Source: Methanothermobacter wolfeii (GTDB taxonomy: Archaea > Methanobacteriota > Methanobacteria > Methanobacteriales > Methanothermobacteraceae). Taken from it: a stretch of 64,000 nucleotides of DNA. Below, piece after piece: positions 27,352 through 36,685 of this stretch (within the stretch, counting starts at the first letter, position 1; each line of letters begins with the position of its first letter). The DNA lies in assembly GCF_025397995.1 (NCBI RefSeq), contig NZ_CP104550.1, positions 772,001 through 836,000 of the forward strand, written 5' to 3'. The position numbers and the translations under genes are program-made. The notes under the pieces were generated by a model, which saw nothing but the letters and a program-made list of their open reading frames with translations, searched no databases and was not told the origin of the DNA.

Positions 27352-29100
27352 ATGGTGGAGTTCAGGTGCACGGTCTGTAACTATATATACACTGAGGTAA
27401 GGGAGGGTGAATTTGACTCCCTTCCTGAGGACTGGCGGTGCCCGGTATGCAACGCCCTGAAGTCGGCCTTCGTGAGGCTGAATCCGGAGTTCCATGAGAA
27501 GATTGATAAAACAGTTTCGGACGTCTTCGTGGCCCAGCTGGTTGAGTGGGGTGTCAGATACGTCTTCGGGATACCCGGAACATCAACCCTGGGCCTCGTG
27601 GACGCCCTCCGCAGGAACAGGTCCATCAGGTACATACAGGTGAGACATGAAGCCTCAGCCGCCTTCATGGCATCAGCCATAGGGAAGCTCACGGGCCACC
27701 CTGCGGTCTGCATGGCGGTTGCAGGGCCAGGAGCATCAAACCTTACAACAGGGCTCATGGACGCGGCCCTTGACAAGGCACCCGTTATTGCGGTCACAGG
27801 GCAGGTTGAAACTTACAGGATAGGTACCGGGGCGAATCAGGAGATAGACCAGCACTCCCTCTTTGAATCAGTTTCGGTCTACAACATGACACTCACAGGC
27901 CCCAAGGGCACCCCTGAGGTGGTGAGGCAGGCGGTAAGGCACGCCATCATCAGGCGGGGGGTGTCACATATCGATATCCCCCGGGATGTTCAGAGCCTTG
28001 AATGTCAGGAGGAGGTAAGGCCGTTCAGGGGGAGTATAGCTCCGGGGGTCTCACTGCCACCTGAATACCACCTCAGGAGGGCTGCTGACCTTATTAACGG
28101 CTCCATGCGCCCTGTTATAATTGCAGGATTCGGTGCCCTTGGGGCATCAGAGAGCATACTTGAACTTGCAGAGAAGATCGATGCACCCATCGTTGCCACC
28201 TTCAGGGGCAAGGGAATCGTGGATAATGACCACCCCCTCTACATGGGATGTCATGGAAGCATAGGGACAGCTGCAGCATCTGAGGCCGTTAGAAGATCTG
28301 ATCTGCTCATAGTTGTAGGAGCATCCTACTCTGACCTCACACAGATACCTGGAAAGAGGACTGTTCAGGTTGACTTCGATCCCCTCATGATTGCAAGAAG
28401 ACACCCCGTCGAGGCGGGACTTACAGGCAACTCCTCTATGGTTATCCCGGCACTCATACCCCTGGTCTATGAGAAGAGGAGGGATGAGTACCTTGATGAG
28501 CTTGGAAGACTTAAGGAAGAGTGGTTCAGGCTCCTTGAATCAGAGGCAGACCCTGAGATTAAGCCTTTAAGGCCTCAGTACATCATTAAGGTCCTTAACA
28601 GGGCCGTGGATGATGATGCCATCATATCCCTTGATGTGGGTGAGAACGTCTGGTGGTTCGGGCGTAACTTCATCATGAAGAGCACCCAGAAGCTCCTCCT
28701 ATCAGGTTATCTTGGTTCAATGGGTTATGGGCTGCCAGCAGCCCTTGCAGCCCGGTTAGAATTCCCTGACAGGCAGGTTGTATGCATAACAGGTGATGGT
28801 GGTTTCTCAATGGTGATGGCAGAGTTTCTGACTGCAGTTAAATACAAGCTCCCTGTTAAGGTCTTTATACTCAACAACAGTAACCTTGCAATGATAATGC
28901 AGGAGCAGAGGGTTGAAGGTTACCCTGTCTGGCAGACAGAGCTCCAGGACTGTGACTTCGCAGGGTTTGCAGAAAACTGCGGAGGAAGGGGCATAGGGGT
29001 TGATGATCCATCAGAACTTGAAGATGCCACTTCAGATGCCCTGTCAGCGGATGAACCGGTTATCGTGGACATTAAGACAGACCCGAGGAGATTCATCTAG
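27352..29100 (+). CDS. Thiamine-diphosphate enzyme (acetolactate synthase-like) with N-terminal rubredoxin
   Basis: Residues 1-45 form a rubredoxin-like iron site (FRCTVCNYIYTE ... WRCPVCNA). From residue 55 on follows a complete ThDP-enzyme of the acetolactate synthase/pyruvate oxidase family: catalytic Glu in RHEASAAFMASA, central domain, and ThDP-Mg site GDGGFSMVMAEFLTAV with NNSN. The substrate is probably a 2-oxo acid such as pyruvate; carboligase, decarboxylase or oxidase chemistry cannot be told apart. The fused rubredoxin suggests electrons are passed to or from the active site. ATG at 27352 follows AAGGTGT at a good distance; an in-frame GTG at 27343 overlaps that site. Confidence 0.87.
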   Translation: MVEFRCTVCNYIYTEVREGEFDSLPEDWRCPVCNALKSAFVRLNPEFHEKIDKTVSDVFVAQLVEWGVRYVFGIPGTSTLGLVDALRRNRSIRYIQVRHEASAAFMASAIGKLTGHPAVCMAVAGPGASNLTTGLMDAALDKAPVIAVTGQVETYRIGTGANQEIDQHSLFESVSVYNMTLTGPKGTPEVVRQAVRHAIIRRGVSHIDIPRDVQSLECQEEVRPFRGSIAPGVSLPPEYHLRRAADLINGSMRPVIIAGFGALGASESILELAEKIDAPIVATFRGKGIVDNDHPLYMGCHGSIGTAAASEAVRRSDLLIVVGASYSDLTQIPGKRTVQVDFDPLMIARRHPVEAGLTGNSSMVIPALIPLVYEKRRDEYLDELGRLKEEWFRLLESEADPEIKPLRPQYIIKVLNRAVDDDAIISLDVGENVWWFGRNFIMKSTQKLLLSGYLGSMGYGLPAALAARLEFPDRQVVCITGDGGFSMVMAEFLTAVKYKLPVKVFILNNSNLAMIMQEQRVEGYPVWQTELQDCDFAGFAENCGGRGIGVDDPSELEDATSDALSADEPVIVDIKTDPRRFI

Positions 29101-29232
29101 CAGTATGGCCATGCATGTTGAGTGGCTGATGTGGTTATCCCTGAAGAGGGGATTCATCTGGCGGATTATGGATGCTATTTTCATCCAGTACTGGCCACTG
29201 AAGGTCCTGATGGATTATTCTTGCAGAGGGAC

Positions 29233-30285
29233 TCATCTTTCTTTTTCATCTATAAGATGTACGGCGGATGCCTTGAACTCGATCCATACATCTGAACCCC
29301 TATGAAGTCCCATATCATGGAAGGACTTCCTTGTCATGTAAACCGTGAAGACCTCACCGCCGCACATGACCTGGATGTGGTAGAGGGATCCTGCCTCACG
29401 GATACCGGTGACCCTCCCCCTTAACCGGTTGAGTGCACTAGACTCAACCCTTTGGAATGACACGGTTATATCCTCGGGCCTTATGGTTGCATAGACCCGT
29501 CCCTCCCGGGGCTCTGATGAGTAGAGGGTTACACCATCACACTCTATCACGGAGAGATCCTCACGGACCCTTGAATACCCCTCAATTATGTTCCTAACAC
29601 CCACGAATTCAGCGACGAAGCTGTTTGCAGGTTTCCTGAAGACCTCACCGGGCCTTCCTGTCTGCATCACCGTCCTGTTGAGTATGGCTATCCTGTCGGC
29701 CATCATCTGACCCTGCAGGAGGTTATGGGTTGTGAATATAACGGTGATATCCCCCCTCAGTTCGTCGATGACACCCTCAATCATCCTCCTTGAAAGGGGG
29801 TCAAGGTTCGCTGTTGCCTCATCAAGGAGAAGGATTTCAGGTTCATTTATGAGGGCCTGGGCAAGGGCGAGCCTCTGCCTCTCACCGCCTGAAAGTTCAT
29901 CTGCATTCCGATCATGGTATCCGCCGAGGCCCACCAGTTCAAGGATGTCATCAGCCTCACCCCCCGCAGGCTTGAGGCCACGTACCGATGGACCGTAGAG
30001 CACGTTATCAAGTACCGTGCCCCTGAAGACCGGGGAGTTCTGGAATACCATTCCCATCATCCTCCTCGCATCCACTGTGGATGTCACAGGAGACCCCCTG
30101 AAGAGTATCATGCCCTCTGAGGGTCTCTCAAGGAGGTCGATTATCCTGAGGAGGGTTGATTTACCTGAACCTGTTGGTCCTATGATCCCGAGTACCTCAC
30201 CCTCCTCCACGGTGAGGTTAACGTCCCTGAGGACCTCATTTTCACCGTACCTCTTTGATATTCCCTGGAGTTCGATTATATACAC
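29233..30285 (-). CDS. Tungstate/molybdate ABC transporter ATP-binding protein
   Basis: 350 residues: ABC ATPase with Walker A GPTGSGKSTLL, Q loop FQNSPVFRG, signature LSGGERQRLALAQ, Walker B LLLDEATANLD, and switch His in FTTHNLLQ. A C-terminal TOBE-type region (about 285-345) fits anion-sensing. It energises import by the permease and TupA-like binding protein of the same minus-strand cluster. Tungstate is the likeliest substrate given TupA; molybdate is the alternative. The gene is last in the operon, 73 bp after the permease. Confidence 0.9.
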   Translation of the reverse strand: MYIIELQGISKRYGENEVLRDVNLTVEEGEVLGIIGPTGSGKSTLLRIIDLLERPSEGMILFRGSPVTSTVDARRMMGMVFQNSPVFRGTVLDNVLYGPSVRGLKPAGGEADDILELVGLGGYHDRNADELSGGERQRLALAQALINEPEILLLDEATANLDPLSRRMIEGVIDELRGDITVIFTTHNLLQGQMMADRIAILNRTVMQTGRPGEVFRKPANSFVAEFVGVRNIIEGYSRVREDLSVIECDGVTLYSSEPREGRVYATIRPEDITVSFQRVESSALNRLRGRVTGIREAGSLYHIQVMCGGEVFTVYMTRKSFHDMGLHRGSDVWIEFKASAVHLIDEKER

Positions 30286-30358
30286 ATCTTTAACCTCTTG
30301 TTCTCGTTCTGCAGGATCTGGATATACATTTCACTTTATGAATCCCTCAAAGTATGAT

Positions 30359-31051
30359 TTATTTCTCCTGGAAGTGGTGGAGGATGGTGTTAACTGCCAG
30401 TGATATGATGAGGAGTATTATGCCGAGGGCTATTGAGAGTTCAAGGTTCCCCTTGGAGGTCTCAAGGGACATTGCGGTTGTTATAACCCTTGTATACCCC
30501 CTTATGTTCCCACCCAGCATTATGGCAACACCCACCTCGGATATGGCCCTTCCAAATCCGAGTATTATGGCCGCCATTATGGCGTACCTTGCCTCCTCCA
30601 TGACCTTAAGCATGGTCTGGTACTCTGTAGCGCCGAGCGCCCTTGCAAGGTCCCTTACCCTTGGTCCAACACTCCTGAGGGCTGTTATACTGGAACCCGT
30701 GACTATAGGGAGTATAAGGACCGTCTGCCCCAGTATCATCCCCTGGGGTGTGAAGAGGAGGTTGAGGGATCCCAGGGGCCCGGACCTTGATATGAGCATG
30801 AATACCAGTAGTCCCACAAGTACCGTTGGCATGCTGTAGAGGGTCTGTATGATATTTATCAGTGTGCCTCTACCCCTGAAGGGCTTGAAGTCAATGAGGA
30901 GTGCGAGGGGGATGGCTATGAGTGATGCGAGGATGGTTGATGAGATCGCTATCATGAGGGTCCTTACCGTTATATCCATGAGTTCAGGGTCCATGATGAT
31001 TATAAGGCGAGCCGCCTCTCCTATTCCATGGATTATTTCGTTCATGATCAT
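30359..31051 (-). CDS. tupB: Tungstate ABC transporter permease (TupB-like)
   Basis: 230 residues with five to six hydrophobic helices and the binding-protein-dependent permease EAA-like loop (VRDLARALGATEYQTMLKVM ... ). The segment RTLMIAISSTILASLIAIPLAL and FGRAISEVGVAIMLGGNI are typical of TupB/WtpB-type permeases. Forms the membrane channel of the importer. Start may be ATG at 31051 or, better placed after GGCGG, ATG at 31045. Encoded between the ATP-binding and substrate-binding genes. Confidence 0.9.
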   Translation of the reverse strand: MIMNEIIHGIGEAARLIIIMDPELMDITVRTLMIAISSTILASLIAIPLALLIDFKPFRGRGTLINIIQTLYSMPTVLVGLLVFMLISRSGPLGSLNLLFTPQGMILGQTVLILPIVTGSSITALRSVGPRVRDLARALGATEYQTMLKVMEEARYAIMAAIILGFGRAISEVGVAIMLGGNIRGYTRVITTAMSLETSKGNLELSIALGIILLIISLAVNTILHHFQEK

Positions 31052-31190
31052 CAGCCGCCACTGGATGGTTTCATTGAGTGTATAGGGTTAATATTATAAT
31101 AATGGGTATAAGAAATGATGGGATGGGTCGCGTGATTCTTACAGAAAGAAAGGTTTTCAGGGACCCTCTTTCTGGGAGTAGAAAATCAGA

Positions 31191-32066
31191 TTATTCTGCC
31201 GGGTCCCTGCCTCCGGGTAGGGTCATGAATAGGGGGGTCCCGTACTGTTTCTTACCGTACTCTGATATGAGCTTCTGGCACTCGTCACTCAGCAGGAATT
31301 CTATGAATTTCTCTGCAGCGTCTCTATTCACTCCACGGACCTTCTCAGGGTTTACTGCTATTGCTGAGTAGACGTTAAGGAGTTCTGAGCCGCTGGTGAT
31401 GTAGGGAACCAGTGTTATGTTGCTTCTGTAAGCGAGGTATGTCCCTGAATCTGAGATTGTGTATGCTCCCTTCTGGTCTGCAAGCCTGAGGGTGTCCCCC
31501 ATGCCGCTTCCGCTTTCAATGTACCAGTCTGAGCCCCTTACCGTTGAGTTGTAGTCTGTTATGTTCTTCCAGATCTTTATCTCCCTCGTGTTGGTCCCTG
31601 AATTATCACCCCTTGATACGAATTTAACATGCTGGGGGTCCTTTTCTGCTGCTTTAAGTATCTTGCTGAAGGCTTCTGTGGCGCTGCTGCTTCCATTTAC
31701 GCCTGCCGGGTCATCGCGGGGTCCGATGATGTAGAAGTAGTTGTAGGCGAATGGATACCTTTTGATCCCGTAGCCGTCAGCTATGAACTCCTCCTCTCTT
31801 TTTTTATCATGGACTATGAGGAGGTCTGCGTCACCCTTCTTACCCCTTTCAAGTGCTATCCCTGTTCCACCTGATACTATCTGCACATCGATGTCGGGGT
31901 ACTTCTCTTCAAAGGCTGCTTCAACCTCCTCAAGGAGGCCTGTGTCTTCAAGGCTCGTTGTTGTTGATATCCTCAGCACTTCTTTTCCATCGGTGCCGAG
32001 TAAGTAGTATGTGGCTGCTGCAAGGATTACAGCCAGTATTATTATCCCCATGTATTTTCTTTCCAT
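31191..32066 (-). CDS. tupA: Tungstate-binding protein (TupA-like)
   Basis: 291 residues: N-terminal signal/anchor (about 5-22), then a periplasmic-type binding fold starting with LRISTTTSLEDTGLLEE, the conserved anion-binding T-T-S motif of TupA. VKFVSRGDNSGTNTRE is the second conserved anion-contact stretch. It captures tungstate outside the membrane for the TupB/C-type complex; methanogens use tungsten in formylmethanofuran dehydrogenase and other enzymes. GAGGTG sits 8 bases before the ATG. The upstream 233 bp shared with the divergent ATPase gene is AT-rich and probably contains both promoters. Confidence 0.9.
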   Translation of the reverse strand: MERKYMGIIILAVILAAATYYLLGTDGKEVLRISTTTSLEDTGLLEEVEAAFEEKYPDIDVQIVSGGTGIALERGKKGDADLLIVHDKKREEEFIADGYGIKRYPFAYNYFYIIGPRDDPAGVNGSSSATEAFSKILKAAEKDPQHVKFVSRGDNSGTNTREIKIWKNITDYNSTVRGSDWYIESGSGMGDTLRLADQKGAYTISDSGTYLAYRSNITLVPYITSGSELLNVYSAIAVNPEKVRGVNRDAAEKFIEFLLSDECQKLISEYGKKQYGTPLFMTLPGGRDPAE

Positions 32067-32317
32067 ACTTTAACACCTCAACGATATGTAAAATACTATA
32101 ACTCGATTGTCCTATAAAAGGCTATCGGTGCCTTAATAATCATAGATGTCTGAGGAGCCCTGAAAAATCGGATTATAGACCCCCTCAGATAATAATAATT
32201 ACATACACCGCTTAAACAATTAAAAAAAATATAATTATCAGCTCCTCCAAATAATAATAACTAGATTAACCACTGAAAAAAATTAAAAATCCTCATAAAA
32301 TGGGCAGGGGAGTTACA
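32067..32317. promoter_or_regulatory. Divergent AT-rich promoter region between tupA and the P-type ATPase gene
   Basis: The gap holds no ORF. Two near-identical AT-rich patches, CAGATAATAATAATTA (about 32185-32200) and CAAATAATAATAACTA (about 32249-32264), are about 64 bp apart and could be operators or TATA-associated elements. The tupA-side TATA-like sequence is near 32110-32120. No riboswitch fold was recognised. Confidence 0.4.
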
Positions 32318-34939
32318 TTGCCGGAATGGTTCGAATTCTCAAAGATGGAAATTAAAGATGTTCTGAAGTCACTTGAGACCTCAAAAAGAGGGCTCAGTGA
32401 AGCTGAAGCACGTGCAAGGCTTGAAAGGTACGGGTACAATGAAGTGGAACTTAAAAGGGAAAACCCGATTCTGAGGTTCCTGAAGCAGTTCAGAAGCCTC
32501 CTTGTCTACATACTGCTTGTAATCTCGGTCTTCACCCTCCTCATCGGTGAATGGGTGGACACCGCTGTTATAGTGGGAGTGGTGATTATAAACTCCCTCA
32601 TAGGTTTCATCCAGGAAGGGAAAGCCAATGAAGCCATGGAAGCACTCCAGAAACTCGTTAAAACAGAAACAACCGTCATAAGGGACGGTAAACAGTTACA
32701 GGTACCATCTTCGCTCCTGGTCCCGGGGGATATGGTTAAGATGGAAATGGGTGACCGTGTACCCGCAGACATAAGGGTTATACAAGCAAAGAACATCTTC
32801 GTGGATGAATCAACGCTTACAGGGGAATCGGTACCTGTGGAGAAGACTCCCATTAAACTCTCAGAGGAAGCCATCAGTAAGGGTGAATTCAGGAACACCC
32901 TCTTCAGCGGCACTCTCGTAACAGAGGGCAACGGGACAGGAGTGGTGGTTTCAACCGGGGCAGAGACAGAGATAGGTAAGATATCAAAGACGGTGAAGGG
33001 TGAAGGTGTGAAGACCCCCCTCATCAGGAAGATTGATGAATTTTCACGCTCCATAGCCCTCGCTATAATATCCATTGCACTCATTAACTTTATCGGTGCC
33101 CTGATATTCGGATATGACATCATATTCTCCTTCCTGGCATCCACCTCCCTGGCCGTTGCGGCAATACCCGAGGGTCTGCCGGCGATAATAACCATCACCC
33201 TCGCCTTTGGTGTTGCAAAGATGGCGGGGAAGAATGCAATAGTAAGGAACCTTCCATCGGTGGAGACCCTTGGAAGCGTCACCGTCATATGCTCGGATAA
33301 AACAGGCACCCTGACAAAGAATGAGATGACCGTTAAGTGCATCTATGCCGGCGGAGAATTCTATGAAGTTGAAGGGACCGGTTATGAAAGAGAGGGTGAA
33401 ATAAAAAACACGGGTTCAGGGCTGCCCGGACCCCTCAGGATGACCCTTGAATGTGGATTAAACTGCAACAACGCCTCAATGACCGATGGCAGGCTCCAGG
33501 GAGACCCCACCGAGAAGGCGCTGATCATATCAGCCTATAAAGGAGGGATTGTCAGGAGGGCTGAGAGGATGGATGAGATACCCTTCGACTCAAGGAAGAA
33601 GTACATGGCGATCCTCACAGCCGATGGAATGATCTACGTTAAGGGCTCCCCTGAGAGGATAATTGAGATGTGCAGCCATGAACTCAGGGACGAACCCATG
33701 GAGATAGACAGGGAGAGGCTCAGAAAAGAACTTCACATCCTCACCTCCAGGGGCCTCCGCGTCCTTGCCTTCGCAACAAGGGAACACTCAGATGGGACAG
33801 TTGATGACGGTGACCTCAGGGACCTGATCTTCCTTGGCTTCCAGGGTATGATGGACCCCCCAAGGCCAGAAGCCATGGAGGCCATCAAAAAGTGTGAGAG
33901 TGCCGGTATAAGGACCATAATGATCACAGGGGACCATGCAAGAACCGCCGAGACCATAGCAGAAAAGCTCGGCATCCCAGCCAAAGGAGCCCTTACCGGG
34001 AGTGAGATCTCATCCATGGATGATAAGGAGCTCATGGAGGCCGTCAGGGAATACAATCTCTACGCCAGGGTTTCACCCGAGGACAAGTACAGGATAACAG
34101 CTGCACTCCAGGGCCTCGGGAATATAGTTGCAATGACAGGTGACGGTGTGAATGACGCCCCCGCCCTGAAGATGGCGGATGTCGGGGTTGCCATGGGCAG
34201 CGGAACCGACGTTGCAAAGGAGGCATCAGACATCATACTGACAGATGATAACTTTGCAACGATAGTGGCCTCGGTAAGTGAGGGGAGGGCTGTGTATGAG
34301 AGGATACAGAGGATAATATATTATGTGCTCCCCACAAGCGGAGGCCAGGGACTCATAATACTCTCATCATTCTTCATGGCAGCCTTAATCCCTGTATTCA
34401 GGTTCCTGCCACTCCTCCCACTCCAGATACTCTGGATAAACCTCTTTGATGGTATATTTCTTGCCATGCCCCTTATAACTGAACCTGGTGATGCTGATGT
34501 CCTTGAAAGGCCCCCTAGAGACCCTGATGAGAAAATAATTAACAGCACCTTCATAAGAAAGGTTGGTATCGTCTCGATGGCCATGGCATTTTCAGGTCTT
34601 TCAGTGTTCTACATTGCAGAGCAGAGCCTCACAGTTACCCAGGCACGAACAGTAACCTTCGCCACCGTTATAATGGTCCATGTATTCTACCTTCTAACAG
34701 CAAGGTCAGTTGAAAACTCAGTGCTTAAAATGAATCCCCTCTCAAATAAGTGGATCCTCTATGGCATCGGCACAACACTCCTCATGATGATGCTCATAAT
34801 CTATGTGCCGCAGCTTGAATTCATATTCAGGACCCGACCCTTCCCCCCTGAGTGGTGGGGTGTCGTGATACCCTTCTCATTAACTGGATTAATCATGATA
34901 GAGATTGAAAAATTAATCAGGAGGAGATTGAAGGGTTAA
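32318..34939 (+). CDS. P-type cation-transporting ATPase (calcium/PMA-like, P2 type)
   Basis: About 873 residues. N-terminal cation-ATPase domain (LETSKRGLSEAEARARLERYG), actuator motif TGESVPV, phosphorylation site CSDKTGTLTKNEMTV, nucleotide-binding region with KGSPERI, hinge TGDGVNDAPALKMADVGVAMG, and a C-terminal bundle of membrane helices. TM4 has IPEGLPAIITI, the P2-type cation site, so calcium or manganese export is the best guess, though proton pumps share this motif. TTG at 32318 is preferred: GGGGAG lies 5 bases upstream, whereas the in-frame ATG at 32300 has no site. Confidence 0.9.
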   Translation: MPEWFEFSKMEIKDVLKSLETSKRGLSEAEARARLERYGYNEVELKRENPILRFLKQFRSLLVYILLVISVFTLLIGEWVDTAVIVGVVIINSLIGFIQEGKANEAMEALQKLVKTETTVIRDGKQLQVPSSLLVPGDMVKMEMGDRVPADIRVIQAKNIFVDESTLTGESVPVEKTPIKLSEEAISKGEFRNTLFSGTLVTEGNGTGVVVSTGAETEIGKISKTVKGEGVKTPLIRKIDEFSRSIALAIISIALINFIGALIFGYDIIFSFLASTSLAVAAIPEGLPAIITITLAFGVAKMAGKNAIVRNLPSVETLGSVTVICSDKTGTLTKNEMTVKCIYAGGEFYEVEGTGYEREGEIKNTGSGLPGPLRMTLECGLNCNNASMTDGRLQGDPTEKALIISAYKGGIVRRAERMDEIPFDSRKKYMAILTADGMIYVKGSPERIIEMCSHELRDEPMEIDRERLRKELHILTSRGLRVLAFATREHSDGTVDDGDLRDLIFLGFQGMMDPPRPEAMEAIKKCESAGIRTIMITGDHARTAETIAEKLGIPAKGALTGSEISSMDDKELMEAVREYNLYARVSPEDKYRITAALQGLGNIVAMTGDGVNDAPALKMADVGVAMGSGTDVAKEASDIILTDDNFATIVASVSEGRAVYERIQRIIYYVLPTSGGQGLIILSSFFMAALIPVFRFLPLLPLQILWINLFDGIFLAMPLITEPGDADVLERPPRDPDEKIINSTFIRKVGIVSMAMAFSGLSVFYIAEQSLTVTQARTVTFATVIMVHVFYLLTARSVENSVLKMNPLSNKWILYGIGTTLLMMMLIIYVPQLEFIFRTRPFPPEWWGVVIPFSLTGLIMIEIEKLIRRRLKG

Positions 34940-34959
34940 ATCTGGAAATACCCCTACAT

Positions 34960-35229
34960 CTACTTATACTTCTTCTCATACCTCCTCCAGGACTTTGCAA
35001 TGTAGGGTTCACACTTATCAAGTTCCGTGAGGAGACACATCCTTATGGTGTCTGTCCTTATTTCTTCTTCCCGGTCAATCTTCTCTGTAACAGTCCTTAA
35101 GACCTTATCAATGATCTCCTTCTTCTCATCCACGGTGTAACCTGCATCCACCGTGGCCCGCTCAAGTGAGGCCCTGATCTTTGAAGGGTCGAAGGCCTCA
35201 GTAAAACCCCTGCGCTTTATAACCTTCAT
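34960..35229 (-). CDS. Small ATP-cone domain protein
   Basis: 89 residues forming a stand-alone ATP-cone: VIKRRGFTEAFDPSKIRASLERA at the start, the pattern found in NrdR and at the N-terminus of ribonucleotide reductases. No zinc finger or catalytic domain is attached. ATP-cones bind ATP/dATP as regulatory ligands, so it may sense nucleotides and act on another protein. It converges with the P-type ATPase gene, 20 bp apart; upstream 35230-35371 holds divergent promoters. Confidence 0.8.
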   Translation of the reverse strand: MKVIKRRGFTEAFDPSKIRASLERATVDAGYTVDEKKEIIDKVLRTVTEKIDREEEIRTDTIRMCLLTELDKCEPYIAKSWRRYEKKYK

Positions 35230-35371
35230 TTTCTCACCCTCCCACTAAAGTTATATCCTTGGGGGAATAAATCTTTTTTGATACTATGAAAACATTAAAA
35301 CCTGATTTATTGAAAGGTTACATTGATAAAAGGATATAATGAGATGATCCTCTTCCTGAGAGGTTGGAGTC

Positions 35372-36070
35372 ATGAAAACGTGTCCTGATACGAAGAGCGG
35401 GTGGAAGCAGAAACTCCTCACCCTCATGCGCATAAGCCTTGTAATCATGGGTTTAATAATAGTCATATTCGGGGTCAGGGGAATAAAGGTCTTCGGTATC
35501 ATGACACTCATTGCAGTTGCCATCATATACCTCCCGGCCCTCAGGCACCCCATGAGGATGAACATAATCCCAGTGGAGATTGAGATACTCTTTCTCACCG
35601 TTGTAACCCTTGAGTACATACTGGGGAACACCTTCGGGTTCTACGGGAGAATACACTACTATGACAAGTTCATGCACTTCACGGTCCCCTTCATACTCGG
35701 ACTCATCGGGGTGATGTTCATGTACACCGCGTATGTCTACGGGAAGATCAAGACAAGCCTCCCCATAATGGTGTTCCTCATAGTCTTCGTGACCCTTGGA
35801 CTGGGGGCCCTCCTTGAGATCATCGAATACACCTACGACAACCTCCTATACCAGTACATAGAGCACTTCATGCCAACAGGCCCCACCCAGGGCTCCCCCA
35901 CCATGTCACCCCTTGATGATACAATATTCGATCTGATCACGGACCTCGCCGGGGGGGTATTCGGCGCCCTTGCAGGGGTGCTCATAATAAGAAGGGCCGA
36001 GAAGAAGAATTACTGCCTGGACCTTGTAACTGAAATAGCAGAACTGGAGGGCCTTAACAAAGAGGAATAA
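35372..36070 (+). CDS. Integral membrane protein, YjdF/DUF2238-like
   Basis: 232 residues, about six membrane helices. Conserved features are YDKFMHFTVPFILG (Asp, His in a helix), LLEIIEYTYDNL and the late DTIFDLITDLAGGVFGALAG, matching the DUF2238 pattern of Asp/His/Glu within membranes. Function is unknown in the family. GGAGT lies 6 bases upstream of the ATG at 35372. It is flanked by opposing genes and seems monocistronic. Confidence 0.75.
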   Translation: MKTCPDTKSGWKQKLLTLMRISLVIMGLIIVIFGVRGIKVFGIMTLIAVAIIYLPALRHPMRMNIIPVEIEILFLTVVTLEYILGNTFGFYGRIHYYDKFMHFTVPFILGLIGVMFMYTAYVYGKIKTSLPIMVFLIVFVTLGLGALLEIIEYTYDNLLYQYIEHFMPTGPTQGSPTMSPLDDTIFDLITDLAGGVFGALAGVLIIRRAEKKNYCLDLVTEIAELEGLNKEE

Positions 36071-36108
36071 AGACAATTACTTAGATAACCTAAGGCTCAA
36101 GAATAAAG

Positions 36109-36384
36109 TCAGAGGGGTCTTAGAATGTCCCTCTTAAGCTCAAAGGAAGCCGCGAGTATGAAGGCCATCATGACCGGCAGAAGGCAGATCTTAACAACCT
36201 CAAGGGAGTCTGTCAGGAAAAACTCATTCACAAGCCTCACAGAGACCAGTATAACCCCAGTTACAAGTGCCATTGAAACAAGTCCCCAGACACCTGAGGC
36301 GTACCTTGTAAGCAGATAGTTTTTAATGGAGAATACCGCTGCCAGGGTGAAAAATACCAGTGCAATCACCTTAAGAATTATCAT
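36109..36384 (-). CDS. Small three-helix membrane protein (second of a pair)
   Basis: 91 residues with three predicted membrane helices separated by short charged loops, and a central RLVNEFFLTDSLEVVK segment. Not recognised. The ATG at 36384 overlaps the stop of the preceding small membrane protein by 4 bp (ATGA); the longer frame from 36462 runs into that gene and is rejected. It is last in an apparent operon after the 7TM sensor kinase. The shared phrase MREFFLFDTFRTVEW/VNEFFLTDSLEVVK suggests the pair are distant duplicates. Confidence 0.75.
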   Translation of the reverse strand: MIILKVIALVFFTLAAVFSIKNYLLTRYASGVWGLVSMALVTGVILVSVRLVNEFFLTDSLEVVKICLLPVMMAFILAASFELKRDILRPL

Positions 36385-36665
36385 AACTCTGCCTCCAGTC
36401 TCCTGTTTGATGATATGGTTGCATAGAGGAAGAAGAAACCCGAAATAACTATGAAGACCCACTCTACGGTCCTGAATGTATCAAATAAAAAGAATTCCCT
36501 CATAACCCCTGCCAGACTGGATATGAAGAGGGCCGCGACCGCAAGGGTTATCTTAAGCCACCTTCCATCCTTCAGAACAGCTGTCACCATGTATATAAGG
36601 CTGATACCTGTTATTATGGTTGATATTGCCTGTGCAATCTGGAATTCCTCTCCATACATCACCAT
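36381..36665 (-). CDS. Small three-helix membrane protein (first of a pair)
   Basis: 94 residues with three hydrophobic helices (about 12-30, 37-55, 67-86). Not recognised. It starts 20 bp after the sensor kinase stop and is translationally coupled to the next small gene. A similar two-gene arrangement occurs at 43548-44176. Because both pairs flank the helicase-kinase operon, a role as membrane partners of the sensory system is plausible but unproven. Confidence 0.75.
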   Translation of the reverse strand: MVMYGEEFQIAQAISTIITGISLIYMVTAVLKDGRWLKITLAVAALFISSLAGVMREFFLFDTFRTVEWVFIVISGFFFLYATISSNRRLEAEL

Positions 36666-36685
36666 GAAAATACACCTCTATGCGT

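Noticed and set aside
32300-32317. ATG at 32300 as start of the P-type ATPase
   Set aside because: No ribosome site; TTG at 32318 has GGGGAG at ideal spacing.
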